From Citrobacter sp. R56 (GTDB lineage Bacteria; Pseudomonadota; Gammaproteobacteria; Enterobacterales; Enterobacteriaceae), in assembly GCF_016811995.1 (NCBI RefSeq), contig NZ_CP069159.1:310001-374000 (forward strand): a DNA stretch of 64,000 bases, given 5' to 3'. Both the position numbers and the translations under genes were made by a program. Below, piece by piece: positions 41,071 through 50,119 of this stretch (its first letter is position 1; each line of letters opens with the position of its first letter). The notes below the pieces were generated by a model. It was not told the origin of the DNA. It saw nothing but the letters and a program-made list of their open reading frames with translations, and did not search any database.

Positions 41071-41790
41071 TTAGTCAGTCAGGAGGTTACGTGAGAAAAG
41101 ATGGATGTCCACCCCGGGTTTACGCCGCCAGAGACGGGCTTTACGCGTCCCTGTCGCCGCACTTTCCCCTGTCTCTTCAAACATGCCCGACGCCTCAAAA
41201 CGGCGAATCAGACTTTTACGCTGAATGGCCTGACCCAGAATGATTTCGGTCGCCTCCTGCAACTGACCCTGGGTAAACGACGCCGGCAGACAGTAGACGG
41301 GCAGTAACGAGTACATCGTTTTTTGCCGTAGGCGATGCAGCGCTGAGGCAATGATGTTCTCGTGGTCGAACGCCAGAGGATATTCGGCAAGCTTGTCGAC
41401 CGGCACCCAGCGGGCGTCGCTAACGCTGGCGATATGCGGCGCGCAATCTTCCCAGGCGATCAGCGCGAACCAGGTGACGGTCAGGCTCCAGCCGCGCGGG
41501 TCGCGGTCGGGTCCGGAGACGGTATCCAGTTGCTCCAGCCATGAAGGGGAAACCCCTGTTTTTTCTGTCAGCTTACGTAACGCCGTCGCGCGGGTGGAAT
41601 CATCGCGTGCCATATCAATAAAACCGCCAGGCAATCCCCAGCGCCCTTTCTGCGGCTGCTTTGCCCGTTCGACCAGCAGGACACACAGCGTTTGTTCATG
41701 CAGGGTGAACAACACGCTATCCACTGTGACCAGGGGAGAAGGAAAGCGGCTGGCATCGTACTGGTTCAGATAGTCGGCTTCGGTTGTCAT
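41071..41790 (-). CDS. nrtR: NrtR-type NUDIX-domain transcriptional regulator
   Basis: A 239-residue protein: an N-terminal NUDIX domain (about residues 15-140) and a C-terminal winged-helix-like domain (about 150-230, TEIILGQAIQRKSLIRRFEASG). The Nudix box (residues 55-80, GGFIDMARDDSTRATALRKL then TEKTGV) has lost most catalytic acids: R replaces the first Glu, and REUxEE reads RKLTEK. This points to a ligand sensor rather than a hydrolase. NrtR proteins repress NAD-metabolism genes and release DNA on binding ADP-ribose-like ligands. It is divergent from prs-nadV. The start at 41790 (MTTEADY) was preferred to one ten codons upstream. Confidence 0.85.
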   Translation of the reverse strand: MTTEADYLNQYDASRFPSPLVTVDSVLFTLHEQTLCVLLVERAKQPQKGRWGLPGGFIDMARDDSTRATALRKLTEKTGVSPSWLEQLDTVSGPDRDPRGWSLTVTWFALIAWEDCAPHIASVSDARWVPVDKLAEYPLAFDHENIIASALHRLRQKTMYSLLPVYCLPASFTQGQLQEATEIILGQAIQRKSLIRRFEASGMFEETGESAATGTRKARLWRRKPGVDIHLFSRNLLTD

Positions 41791-41919
41791 AAGGCACTCA
41801 CGGTGATGTGGAACGTTCACAAGTGTACCAGCACAACATCAGGCGGCAAGGCGCGTTTTTTTCCATTACTTATCAGCTGATTAACTTCTCTGTGAAAAAT
41901 TAATCAATTTTGCGCTTGC

Positions 41920-41970
41920 TTAATATGTGTCTTAAGGACATTATTAATTGTGTCGAAGGGACACAATTAA
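41920..41970 (+). promoter_or_regulatory. Two tandem NrtR-like operators before prs-nadV
   Basis: A perfect dyad TTAATTGTGTC-GAAGG-GACACAATTAA occupies 41944-41970. A related imperfect one (TTAATATGTGTC-TTAAG-GACATTATTAA) lies at 41920-41947. Both have a GTGTC-N5-GACA core, with centres about 23 bp apart, near two helical turns. They end 14 bp before the prs start and would overlap its promoter. The divergent NUDIX regulator is the likely binder. Confidence 0.72.
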
Positions 41971-41984
41971 GGGCGGGATGAGAT

Positions 41985-42842
41985 ATGAGCGAAAAATTGA
42001 CATTAACGCTGGATGAGCAGGTCTACGCCATTGCCAGCGGTGTTTTTCCGGATGGCGCTGTCTGGCTGAAGGTGACGGAGACGTTACCGCCCTCCGCTCG
42101 TCTGATGCGCATTCGCGCAGCGGCGATGCGTGATATGAACGATTTCATGCTGCTGGCGCAACTGGTTGAGGCGGTACGTCATCAGACGGATGTGTTGGTG
42201 AGTCATCTTGAACTTCCCTGGCTGCCGTGGGCGCGTCAGGACCGCCATATGGTTACCGGTGACAGCTTTGCACTGAAAGTCTTTGCCCGTCAGCTCAACA
42301 CGCTGAAGTTCGACAAGGTGAAAGTGCTCGACCCGCATAGCGACGCTGCAGCGGCGGCGATAGATAACATGATCGCTGTGCCACAGGAAGCCTGCCTGAT
42401 GCAAAGCGCGACTCTGCGCCGTCAGTTTCAACAACATGCGCTGATGCTGGTGGCACCGGATGCCGGGTCGCTGAAGAAAATCGATGCTGTGGCCAGAGCC
42501 GCAGGGGCAGCAGAGTACGCCATTTTGAGCAAAAAACGCGATGTGGCGAGCGGCAATCTGACCGGCTTCTCGCTGGTGGCGGGAGACGTGAAGGACAGGG
42601 ATGTGCTGATTGTCGACGACCTGTGCGACGCGGGCGGCACCTTCATTGGTTCGGCGCAGGTGTTACGTGATGCCGGAGCGCGCAGTGTCAGTCTGTACGT
42701 GACGCATGGCATCTTCTCGAAAGGTGTTGAGCACCTGTTTGCCAATGGCATTGATGCCCTCTACACCACCACCTCGTTGGCTGCACCGACGCTGGCGCAT
42801 CCGCAGCTTGAACTTATCGACATTGACGCGATTTACCGCTGA
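41985..42842 (+). CDS. Short PRPP-synthetase-like enzyme of the NAD module
   Basis: A 285-residue relative of ribose-phosphate pyrophosphokinase, about 30 residues shorter than PrsA. Kept features are ARQDR (about 85-89), a DPHSD version of the usual DLHAE motif (about 105), APDAGS, and the PRPP-binding loop VDDLCDAGGT (residues 210-219). It should make PRPP, or a related pyrophosphorylated ribose compound, for NadV. It is not the housekeeping prsA. It starts behind two operators and ends 13 bp before nadV. Confidence 0.85.
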   Translation: MSEKLTLTLDEQVYAIASGVFPDGAVWLKVTETLPPSARLMRIRAAAMRDMNDFMLLAQLVEAVRHQTDVLVSHLELPWLPWARQDRHMVTGDSFALKVFARQLNTLKFDKVKVLDPHSDAAAAAIDNMIAVPQEACLMQSATLRRQFQQHALMLVAPDAGSLKKIDAVARAAGAAEYAILSKKRDVASGNLTGFSLVAGDVKDRDVLIVDDLCDAGGTFIGSAQVLRDAGARSVSLYVTHGIFSKGVEHLFANGIDALYTTTSLAAPTLAHPQLELIDIDAIYR

Positions 42843-42855
42843 GGGAGACAACATA

Positions 42856-44346
42856 ATGAAAATGAATCCAATTCTGGCTATCGACGGCTACAAAGTCTCC
42901 CACCGCGTGCAGTATCCGCAGGGAACCACCCGGGTGTATTCCAACTTCACGCCGCGCAGCGATCGCTATTTTCAGTCGCCGTTGCCGGACGGCAAGTTGG
43001 TGTTCTTTGGTCTGCAGGGCTTTTTACAGTGGTTTCTGGTCGATCTGTTTAACGAGGCCTTCTTTGCCCGTCCGGAAGACGAGGTGGTCAACGAATATAA
43101 GCAGGTGATGGACAGTTATCTCGGTCGCGATGCCGTCGCCGTCGATCATATTCGCGCGCTGCATCAGTTGGGCTACCTGCCGCTGCATATTAAGGCGCTG
43201 GATGAAGGCACTAAAGTGCCCATGGCGGTACCGGTTCTCACCATTATCAACACCAAACCCGAGTTTTTCTGGTTGGTAAATTACCTGGAAACTGTACTGT
43301 CGGCGGAACTCTGGAAAGCCTCAACGAACGCCACCATTGCTCACCATTACCGCAAAATTTGCGCGCATTGGGCAGAGAAAACCTGTAGCAACCTGACGCA
43401 TCTCGATTTTCAGTGCCATGATTTTTCGTTTCGCGGCATGGCCGGTCTCCAGGACACCATGCAGGCGGGCAGTGGGCATCTGTTGAGTTTTAAAGGCACG
43501 GATAGCATTCCGTCGCTGTTGTATGCCCGTGATTACTACACCGACGGCGACGCCTATTTTATCGGCGCCAGTATTCCGGCGACCGAACACAGCGTGATGT
43601 GCATGGGCGAGCGCGAACATGAGATTGAAACGTTCCGTCGGCTGATTGTCGATCTTTACCCGCAGGGTTTTGTGTCGATAGTGTCTGATACCTGGGACTA
43701 CTGGCAGGTGCTGACGGAGTATACCCGTGAACTCAAAAATACCATTCTGGCGCGGGAAGGGCGGGTGGTCTTTCGCCCCGACAGCGGTGATCCGGTGGAG
43801 ATCCTTTGCGGCACCGGGATGGACGAGGATGATCGCGCCGACCGCAGCCCACAAGAGAAAGGATCGGTGGAAGTGCTGTGGGAGATTTTTGGCGGCACGA
43901 TCAATGAGAAAGGTTATAAGGTGCTCGACCCGCACGTAGGGTTGATTTATGGCGACTCCATCACCCTTGAACGGGCGAATGAGATCCTACGGCGGCTGGA
44001 GGCGAAAGGGTTTGCCAGTTCGAACGTGGTCTTCGGAGTCGGTTCTTTCACCTATCAGTACAACACGCGCGACACCTTTGGTTTTGCGATGAAAGCGACC
44101 TGGGGAGAGGTCGACGGCAACGGCCGTACAATCTTTAAAGCGCCGAAAACCGATAATGGACTGAAACGTTCTGCCCGCGGATTGCTGCGCGTTGCGCGTG
44201 ATGAACAGGGCGAGTTACGCCTGCACGATGAACAAAGCTGGGTTCAGGAGCAGGAGGGTGAACTGAAGACGCGTTTCCTCGATGGGGCACTGTTCAACCG
44301 CGAACATTTTGAACAAATCCGCCAGCGGCTGGCGACGCAGCGCTGA
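42856..44346 (+). CDS. nadV: Nicotinamide phosphoribosyltransferase (NAMPT-like)
   Basis: A 496-residue enzyme, close to the length of human NAMPT. Visible family features are YKVSHRVQYPQGTTRVYSNF at the N-terminus, RGMAGLQDTMQAGSGHLLSF then KGTDS, the His corresponding to the catalytic histidine (H245 in PATEHSVM), and VVFRPDSGDP for phosphoribosyl binding. It should form NMN from nicotinamide and PRPP. I placed the start at ATG 42856; the open frame extends upstream into prs but without support. E. coli lacks this gene and recycles nicotinamide through PncA/PncB. Confidence 0.93.
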   Translation: MKMNPILAIDGYKVSHRVQYPQGTTRVYSNFTPRSDRYFQSPLPDGKLVFFGLQGFLQWFLVDLFNEAFFARPEDEVVNEYKQVMDSYLGRDAVAVDHIRALHQLGYLPLHIKALDEGTKVPMAVPVLTIINTKPEFFWLVNYLETVLSAELWKASTNATIAHHYRKICAHWAEKTCSNLTHLDFQCHDFSFRGMAGLQDTMQAGSGHLLSFKGTDSIPSLLYARDYYTDGDAYFIGASIPATEHSVMCMGEREHEIETFRRLIVDLYPQGFVSIVSDTWDYWQVLTEYTRELKNTILAREGRVVFRPDSGDPVEILCGTGMDEDDRADRSPQEKGSVEVLWEIFGGTINEKGYKVLDPHVGLIYGDSITLERANEILRRLEAKGFASSNVVFGVGSFTYQYNTRDTFGFAMKATWGEVDGNGRTIFKAPKTDNGLKRSARGLLRVARDEQGELRLHDEQSWVQEQEGELKTRFLDGALFNREHFEQIRQRLATQR

Positions 44347-44374
44347 TTCACCTCGCCTGGTTCTCAGGTAGCAG

Positions 44375-44464
44375 ACCGGATGGCGACGCTTCAACGTCGC
44401 TATCCGGTAATCATTGTGAATCAGTCCGTAGGCCGGATAAGGCGTGAAAGCGCCGCCATCCGGC
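44375..44464. repeat. BIME of two REP units after nadV
   Basis: Unit one has ACCGGA ... TCCGGT ends (44375-44408) around GACGCTTCAACGTC. Unit two runs GTAGGCCGGATAAGGCG ... CGCCATCCGGC (44428-44464). They lie between the convergent 3' ends of nadV and yheS. Confidence 0.85.
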
Positions 44465-44472
44465 AATCACGG

Positions 44473-46374
44473 CTACTCGGCCAGCATCTGTTCGAGCTGT
44501 TCCTGTATTTCAAGCCAGGCCATTTCACACTCTTCCAGCCCTGATTTGGCGCTGGCTTGCTGTTGCAGACAGGCGGTGAGCTCGGCTTTTCTGCTCTGAT
44601 CGTACAATTCGCTGTCGCCCAGTTTTTCTTCCGCCTGCGCCAGTTGCGCGTTCAGTTTCTCCATCTCTTTTTCCAGTCGCGCAATTTCTTTACGCAGTGG
44701 CTGAGTTTGCGTGCGTAGCTCCGCTTCACGGCGTTTCTGATCTTTACGCGCTTGCGCGCTATTGGCGTTGTCTTTCGGCGCGTCATCAGGCTGACTTTCC
44801 TGCTTCTGCACGTCGCTCAGCCATTGTTGATAATCTTCCAGATCGCCATCGAACGGCTCGACTTTACGGTCATGAACCAGATAGAGATCGTCAGTGGTTG
44901 AGCGCAGCAGGTGACGGTCGTGCGAAACGACAACCAGGGCCCCTTCAAAGTCGATCAAGGCTTCGGTCAATGCCTGACGCATATCCAGATCCAGGTGGTT
45001 GGTCGGTTCATCGAGCAGCAGCAGGTTCGGACGCTGCCAGACGATCAGCGCCAGCACCAGACGGGCCTTTTCACCGCCGGAGAAACGTTGAGTTTCTTCA
45101 GTGACTTTATCGCCCTGGAAACCAAAGCCGCCGAGATAATCCCGCAGCTTCTGTTCCAGTTCCTGAGGCGCCAGTCGCGTCAGATGCTGCAACGGTGATT
45201 CGTCTGCGCGGAGGAACTCCAGTTGATGCTGGGCGAAATACCCCAGTTTGATGCCTTTTGCCAGACCGATCTCCCCGCTGACAGGATCGAGCTCGCCCGC
45301 CAGCAGTTTGATCAGCGTCGATTTCCCTGCGCCGTTGCGTCCTAACAGTCCGATACGTGAGCCGGGAACCAGATTGAGTTTGATGGAGTCGAGGATAACG
45401 CGATCGCCATATCCGGCGCTCACTTTCTCCATTTTCAGCAGCGGGTTAGGCAGGCTTTCTGGCGCCCGGAAGCTGAAGTGGAACGGGTTGTCGACGTGTG
45501 CCGGAGCGATAAGCTCCATGCGTTCCAGCATCTTGATGCGGCTCTGTGCTTGTTTCGCTTTGGTTGCTTTGGCGCGGAAACGGTCGATATAGCTTTGCAA
45601 GTGCGCGACACGCTCCTGCTGGCTTTCGTACATCGATTGTTGCTGCGCCAGGCGCGTGGCTCGCTGAATTTCAAACGCGCTGTAGTTGCCGGTGTACTCG
45701 AACATCGTTTGTTGTTCGATATGAATAATTTTATCGACCACCGGATCGAGGAAGTCGCGGTCGTGGGAGATAAGGATCAGTGTCCCCTGATAGCTCTTCA
45801 GCCATTTCTCCAGCCAGATGACGGCGTCCAGATCAAGGTGGTTGGTGGGTTCATCGAGCAGCAGCAAATCTGAGCGGCAGATCAGCGCCTGGGCCAGGTT
45901 AAGACGCATGCGCCAGCCGCCGGAGAAGTCGCTGACCGGGCGCTCAAGTTGCTCATTGGAGAAACCGAGACCGTGGAGCAGACTGGCGGCGCGGGACCGC
46001 ACGGTCCAGGCGTCGATGGCGTCCAGTTTGCCATGTACGGTGGCAATCGCGTGTCCGTCGTTACGTTCGTTAGCGTCGTTCAGTTGCGCTTCCAACTGGC
46101 GATACTCACGGTCACCGTCAATAACGTATTCCAGCGCAGGCTGCGGAAGCGCAGGCGTTTCCTGATTCACCCACGCCAGTTGCCAGTTGCCGGGGAAGGA
46201 ATAATTGCCGCCATCGGCGCTGATTTCATTTTTTAGCAATGCCAGCAGGGTAGATTTTCCGCAGCCATTTTTACCCACCAGACCGACTTTCTGACCAGGA
46301 TTGATGGTCGCTGTAGCATTGTCCAGCAAGACGCGTACGCCGCGGCGAATTTGTAACGAGGAGAAAACAATCAT
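44473..46374 (-). CDS. yheS: YheS, ABC-F family ATPase
   Basis: A 633-residue soluble protein with two ABC domains: Walker A GKNGCGKST and GRNGAGKST, signatures FSGGWRMR and FSGGEKARL, Walker B LLLLDEPTNHLDLD in both. No transmembrane parts are present. A coiled-coil C-terminal region (about 540-633) follows. ABC-F proteins act on the ribosome, often to resolve stalls, rather than in transport. Full length for the family. It is divergent from kefG. Confidence 0.96.
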   Translation of the reverse strand: MIVFSSLQIRRGVRVLLDNATATINPGQKVGLVGKNGCGKSTLLALLKNEISADGGNYSFPGNWQLAWVNQETPALPQPALEYVIDGDREYRQLEAQLNDANERNDGHAIATVHGKLDAIDAWTVRSRAASLLHGLGFSNEQLERPVSDFSGGWRMRLNLAQALICRSDLLLLDEPTNHLDLDAVIWLEKWLKSYQGTLILISHDRDFLDPVVDKIIHIEQQTMFEYTGNYSAFEIQRATRLAQQQSMYESQQERVAHLQSYIDRFRAKATKAKQAQSRIKMLERMELIAPAHVDNPFHFSFRAPESLPNPLLKMEKVSAGYGDRVILDSIKLNLVPGSRIGLLGRNGAGKSTLIKLLAGELDPVSGEIGLAKGIKLGYFAQHQLEFLRADESPLQHLTRLAPQELEQKLRDYLGGFGFQGDKVTEETQRFSGGEKARLVLALIVWQRPNLLLLDEPTNHLDLDMRQALTEALIDFEGALVVVSHDRHLLRSTTDDLYLVHDRKVEPFDGDLEDYQQWLSDVQKQESQPDDAPKDNANSAQARKDQKRREAELRTQTQPLRKEIARLEKEMEKLNAQLAQAEEKLGDSELYDQSRKAELTACLQQQASAKSGLEECEMAWLEIQEQLEQMLAE

Positions 46375-46403
46375 AAGGCGCCGTATGTTCTGACTATGTT
46401 AAT

Positions 46404-46418
46404 TTATCATTATGATAA
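46404..46418. promoter_or_regulatory. Perfect 7-1-7 palindrome in the yheS-kefG gap
   Basis: TTATCAT-T-ATGATAA is a perfect 15-bp palindrome midway between the divergent yheS and kefG starts. It could be a regulator site or simply part of an AT-rich promoter. I could not match it to a known consensus with confidence. Confidence 0.4.
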
Positions 46419-46499
46419 TGTAGTGTGTGTGGGCGTACTGCCGCACTGGAGCGCAATGGTAGCCCAAAACAACGACTATACACAAAAACCGGGAGGGGG

Positions 46500-47054
46500 A
46501 TGATGTCCCAGCCAGCGAAAGTTTTGCTGCTGTATGCCCATCCGGAATCTCAGGACTCGGTCGCCAATCGGGTTCTGCTTAAGCCGGCCATGCAGCTCAG
46601 TAATGTGACAGTGCACGATCTTTACGCGCACTACCCTGATTTTTTTATCGATATTCCGCATGAGCAGGCGCTATTGCGTGAACACGACGTGATTGTTTTT
46701 CAGCACCCTTTGTATACCTACAGCTGTCCGGCACTGCTCAAAGAGTGGTTTGACCGGGTGTTGAGCCGCGGTTTTGCCAGCGGTCCCGGAGGAAATCAAC
46801 TGGCGGGAAAGTACTGGCGAAGCGTGATCACTACCGGCGAGCCGGAAAGTGCTTACCGCTATGACGCGCTGAACCGTTATCCGATGAGCGACGTGCTGCG
46901 TCCCTTTGAATTGACGGCAGCAATGTGTCGTATGCATTGGATGAGTCCGATCATTATTTACTGGGCCAGGCGACAAAGTGCGCAGGAATTAGCCAGTCAT
47001 GCCAGGGCGTATGGTGAGTGGCTGGCAAACCCTGTTGTTGCGGGAGGTCGCTGA
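46500..47054 (+). CDS. kefG: KefG, ancillary subunit of the KefB potassium efflux system
   Basis: A 184-residue flavodoxin/quinone-oxidoreductase-like protein ([20 protein letters not shown]...). It is required for full activity of KefB, the glutathione-gated K+ efflux system that protects against electrophiles. The start is the first of two consecutive ATGs, preceded by GGGAGGGGG. Its stop overlaps the kefB start by 1 bp (TGATG). Confidence 0.96.
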   Translation: MMSQPAKVLLLYAHPESQDSVANRVLLKPAMQLSNVTVHDLYAHYPDFFIDIPHEQALLREHDVIVFQHPLYTYSCPALLKEWFDRVLSRGFASGPGGNQLAGKYWRSVITTGEPESAYRYDALNRYPMSDVLRPFELTAAMCRMHWMSPIIIYWARRQSAQELASHARAYGEWLANPVVAGGR

Positions 47055-48859
47055 TGGAAGGTTCCGATTTAATGCTGGCAGGCGTGCTGTTTCTCTTCGC
47101 GGCAGTGGTTGCGGTGCCGTTGGCTGCGCGGCTGGGTATCGGCGCGGTCCTGGGCTACCTGCTGGCCGGGATCGCTATCGGTCCGTGGGGGCTGGGGTTT
47201 ATCAGCGACGTTGATGAGATCCTGCATTTCTCTGAGTTGGGCGTTGTCTTCCTGATGTTTATCATTGGCCTGGAGCTGAATCCCGCAAAACTCTGGCAGC
47301 TGCGGCGTTCTATTTTTGGCGTCGGGGCGGCGCAGGTGATGTTAAGCGCGGCAGTGCTGGCGGGGCTACTGATGCTGACCCGCTTCTCGTGGCAGGCGGC
47401 GGTGGTCGGGGGGATCGGTCTGGCGATGTCGTCGACCGCCATGGCATTGCAGCTGATGCGTGAAAAAGGGATGAATCGCAGTGAATCCGGGCAACTGGGT
47501 TTTTCTGTGCTGCTGTTTCAGGATTTGGCGGTGATCCCGGCGCTGGCGCTGGTGCCGCTGCTGGCGGGTTCCGCAGATGAACATTTTGACTGGATCAAAG
47601 TGGGCATGAAGGTGCTGGCATTTGCGGGCATGCTGATTGGCGGACGCTATCTGCTGCGCCCCGTATTTCGCTTTATCGCCAGTTCGGGAGTGAGGGAGGT
47701 TTTCACTGCCGCCACCCTGCTGCTGGTGCTGGCTTCGGCGCTGTTTATGGATGCGCTGGGGCTGTCGATGGCGCTGGGGACGTTTATTGCGGGTGTGTTA
47801 CTGGCGGAAAGCGAATATCGCCATGAGCTGGAAACCGCCATTGATCCCTTTAAAGGCTTGCTGCTGGGGCTGTTCTTTATTTCGGTCGGGATGTCGTTGA
47901 ATCTTGGTGTGCTCTACACCCATCTGTTGTGGGTCGTGATGAGCGTCGTCATTCTGGTGGCCGTCAAGACGCTGGTGCTCTATTTGCTGGCTCGCGTGTA
48001 TGGCGTGAGGAGTTCGGAGCGAATGCAGTTTGCGGGCGTGTTGAGTCAGGGGGGCGAGTTTGCTTTTGTGCTCTTTTCTACCGCGTCTTCTCAGCGATTG
48101 TTTCAGGGCGATCAGATGGCGTTGCTGTTGGTGACCGTCACGCTGTCGATGATGACAACACCCTTGTTAATGAAGCTCATTGATAAATGGCTTTCCAGGC
48201 AGATCAATGGCCCGGAAGAGGAAGACGAAGCGCCCTGGGTGGATGATGATAAGCCGCAAGTGATTGTGGTGGGGTTTGGGCGATTCGGTCAGGTGATTGG
48301 GCGTTTGTTGATGGCGAACAAGATGCGTATCACGGTACTTGAGCGGGATATCAGTGCCGTCAACCTGATGCGTAAATATGGCTACAAAGTGTATTACGGT
48401 GATGCCACCCAGGTGGATCTCCTGCGTTCGGCAGGGGCAGAAGCGGCGGAGTCGATCGTGATCACCTGTAATGAGCCTGAAGACACCATGAAGCTGGTGG
48501 AACTGTGCCAGCAGCATTTTCCGCATTTGCATATTCTTGCGCGGGCGCGCGGACGTGTAGAAGCACATGAGTTATTACAGGTGGGGGTGACACAGTTTTC
48601 TCGTGAAACCTTTTCCAGTGCGCTGGAGTTGGGGCGCAAAACGCTGGTGTCATTAGGGATGCATCCGCATCAGGCGCAGCGGGCGCAACTGCACTTTCGT
48701 CGCCTAGACATGCGTATGTTACGGGAGTTGATCCCAATGCATACCGATACGGTTCAAATCTCACGCGCCACGGAAGCCCGACGCGAGCTGGAGGAGATCT
48801 TCCAGCGAGAGATGCAGAAAGAACGGCGCCAGCTGGATGGCTGGGATGAATTTGAGTAG
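47054..48859 (+). CDS. kefB: KefB, glutathione-regulated potassium efflux antiporter
   Basis: A 601-residue CPA2 antiporter: about twelve to thirteen transmembrane segments in residues 1-380, then a cytosolic RCK/TrkA-N domain with [15 protein letters not shown] (about 404-418). It exports K+ in exchange for H+, is closed by glutathione and opened by glutathione adducts. I placed the start at ATG 47054 ([10 protein letters not shown]), which is coupled to kefG. Length equals the E. coli protein. Confidence 0.97.
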   Translation: MEGSDLMLAGVLFLFAAVVAVPLAARLGIGAVLGYLLAGIAIGPWGLGFISDVDEILHFSELGVVFLMFIIGLELNPAKLWQLRRSIFGVGAAQVMLSAAVLAGLLMLTRFSWQAAVVGGIGLAMSSTAMALQLMREKGMNRSESGQLGFSVLLFQDLAVIPALALVPLLAGSADEHFDWIKVGMKVLAFAGMLIGGRYLLRPVFRFIASSGVREVFTAATLLLVLASALFMDALGLSMALGTFIAGVLLAESEYRHELETAIDPFKGLLLGLFFISVGMSLNLGVLYTHLLWVVMSVVILVAVKTLVLYLLARVYGVRSSERMQFAGVLSQGGEFAFVLFSTASSQRLFQGDQMALLLVTVTLSMMTTPLLMKLIDKWLSRQINGPEEEDEAPWVDDDKPQVIVVGFGRFGQVIGRLLMANKMRITVLERDISAVNLMRKYGYKVYYGDATQVDLLRSAGAEAAESIVITCNEPEDTMKLVELCQQHFPHLHILARARGRVEAHELLQVGVTQFSRETFSSALELGRKTLVSLGMHPHQAQRAQLHFRRLDMRMLRELIPMHTDTVQISRATEARRELEEIFQREMQKERRQLDGWDEFE

Positions 48860-48868
48860 GGGAGCAGT

Positions 48869-49069
48869 ATGGCAATTCGTAAACGTTTTATTGCAGGTGC
48901 AAAATGCCCATCTTGCCAGGCGCAAGATTCTCTGGCGATGTGGCGCGAAAATAATGTTGATATTGTTGAATGCGTTAAGTGTGGTCATCAGATGCGTGAA
49001 GCCGATAAAGCGGCGCGCGAGCATGTTCGCAAAGAAGAGCAAGTGATCGGGATTTTTCATCCGGACTAG
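48869..49069 (+). CDS. yheV: YheV, small zinc-ribbon-like protein
   Basis: A 66-residue protein with two CxxC pairs (CPSCQAQ and CVKCGH) that form a likely zinc ribbon. The family is conserved in gamma-proteobacteria next to kefB and slyD; its function is unknown. It starts 9 bp after kefB, behind GGAG. Confidence 0.92.
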   Translation: MAIRKRFIAGAKCPSCQAQDSLAMWRENNVDIVECVKCGHQMREADKAAREHVRKEEQVIGIFHPD

Positions 49070-49163
49070 CGATATGTCGCAGGTTTTTTTAAGCTAGTGG
49101 GTACACGAGTGCAGAATTCCGCTACAATCTGCGCCACTATTCTTCCCATGCTCAGGAGATATC

Positions 49164-49751
49164 ATGAAAGTAGCAAAAGACCTGGTGGTCAGCCTGGCCT
49201 ATCAGGTACGTACAGAAGACGGTGTGTTGGTTGATGAGTCTCCGGTGAGTGCGCCGCTGGACTACCTGCATGGTCACGGTTCCCTGATCTCTGGCCTGGA
49301 AACAGCGCTGGAAGGTCACGATGTTGGCGACAAATTTGACGTTGCTGTAGGCGCTAACGACGCTTACGGTCAGTATGACGAAAACCTGGTGCAGCGCGTT
49401 CCTAAAGACGTGTTCATGGGCGTTGACGAACTGCAGGTTGGCATGCGCTTCCTGGCGGAAACCGACCAGGGCCCGGTACCGGTAGAAATCACCGAAGTGG
49501 AAGACGACCACGTTGTGGTTGACGGTAACCACATGCTGGCTGGCCAGAACCTGAAATTCAACGTGGAAGTTGTCGCGATTCGTGAAGCAACCGAAGAAGA
49601 GCTGGCTCATGGCCACGTTCACGGTGCTAACGGTCACGACCATGACCACGACCACGAAGGTTGCTGCGGTGGCCACGGCCACGACCATGACCATGGTCAT
49701 GAGCACGGCAAAGGTGGTTGTGGCGGAAATGGCGGCTGCGGTTGCCATTAA
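49164..49751 (+). CDS. slyD: SlyD, FKBP-type prolyl isomerase and nickel metallochaperone
   Basis: A 195-residue FKBP with an inserted flap domain (about residues 70-130) and a metal-binding tail from about 147 to the end, rich in His, Cys and Asp (HGHVHGANGHDHDHDHEG, CGGHGHDHDHGHEHG, CGCH). It delivers nickel to hydrogenase maturation and is the host factor for phage phiX174 lysis. The tail length and motif differ slightly from E. coli, as usual for this repeat-like part. Confidence 0.97.
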   Translation: MKVAKDLVVSLAYQVRTEDGVLVDESPVSAPLDYLHGHGSLISGLETALEGHDVGDKFDVAVGANDAYGQYDENLVQRVPKDVFMGVDELQVGMRFLAETDQGPVPVEITEVEDDHVVVDGNHMLAGQNLKFNVEVVAIREATEEELAHGHVHGANGHDHDHDHEGCCGGHGHDHDHGHEHGKGGCGGNGGCGCH

Positions 49752-49762
49752 TCGTCATGCTG

Positions 49763-49788
49763 GCCCGGTAAGCGTAGCGATACCGGGC
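49763..49788. repeat. REP-like inverted repeat downstream of slyD
   Basis: The arms GCCCGGTA and TACCGGGC (8 bp, perfect) flank AGCGTAGCGA, a REP variant seen in Citrobacter/Klebsiella-type genomes. Confidence 0.7.
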
Positions 49789-49790
49789 AC

Positions 49791-49818
49791 AAAAAAAGCG
49801 GGGAAACCCGCTTTTTTT
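49791..49818. terminator. Bidirectional terminator between slyD and slyX
   Basis: The stem AGCGGG / CCCGCT with a GAAA tetraloop is flanked by A7 and T7 runs and so can serve both convergent genes. Confidence 0.93.
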
Positions 49819-49823
49819 ACGTC

Positions 49824-50042
49824 TCAATAATGTGGCGGTGGCGTCTCTTCGGACTGAGAGGCAATGTTTGACGGTTGGCTGGCTTTGAGTTTATCCGTCA
49901 GCAAACGCAGATGATCGCGTAGTTTAGCCATTTCCATCTCATGAGCGGTCACTGTCACATTGAGTTCTTCAATGGTGATCTCCTGAAAAGCCAGGCGACT
50001 CTCCAGTTCAGCCAGGCGAGCTTCCATCGTTATATCCTGCAT
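49824..50042 (-). CDS. slyX: SlyX, small coiled-coil protein
   Basis: A 72-residue, highly helical protein with a heptad-like pattern ([20 protein letters not shown]...) and a proline-rich end (SEETPPPHY). The family is conserved beside slyD; its function is unknown. It converges on slyD and is divergent from fkpA. The annotated start [10 protein letters not shown] could be replaced by the internal ATG five codons on. Confidence 0.92.
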   Translation of the reverse strand: MQDITMEARLAELESRLAFQEITIEELNVTVTAHEMEMAKLRDHLRLLTDKLKASQPSNIASQSEETPPPHY

Positions 50043-50119
50043 GATTCACCTCTTTTGTTGTTCCCGGCCGCGGATTCTACTTAACTTTACGGGATTGCAC
50101 AGTACTCATTAACCTTTCA

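Noticed and set aside
49610-49745. His/Asp/Gly-rich repetitive coding stretch
   Set aside because: This is the known metal-binding tail of SlyD, not a novel repeat.
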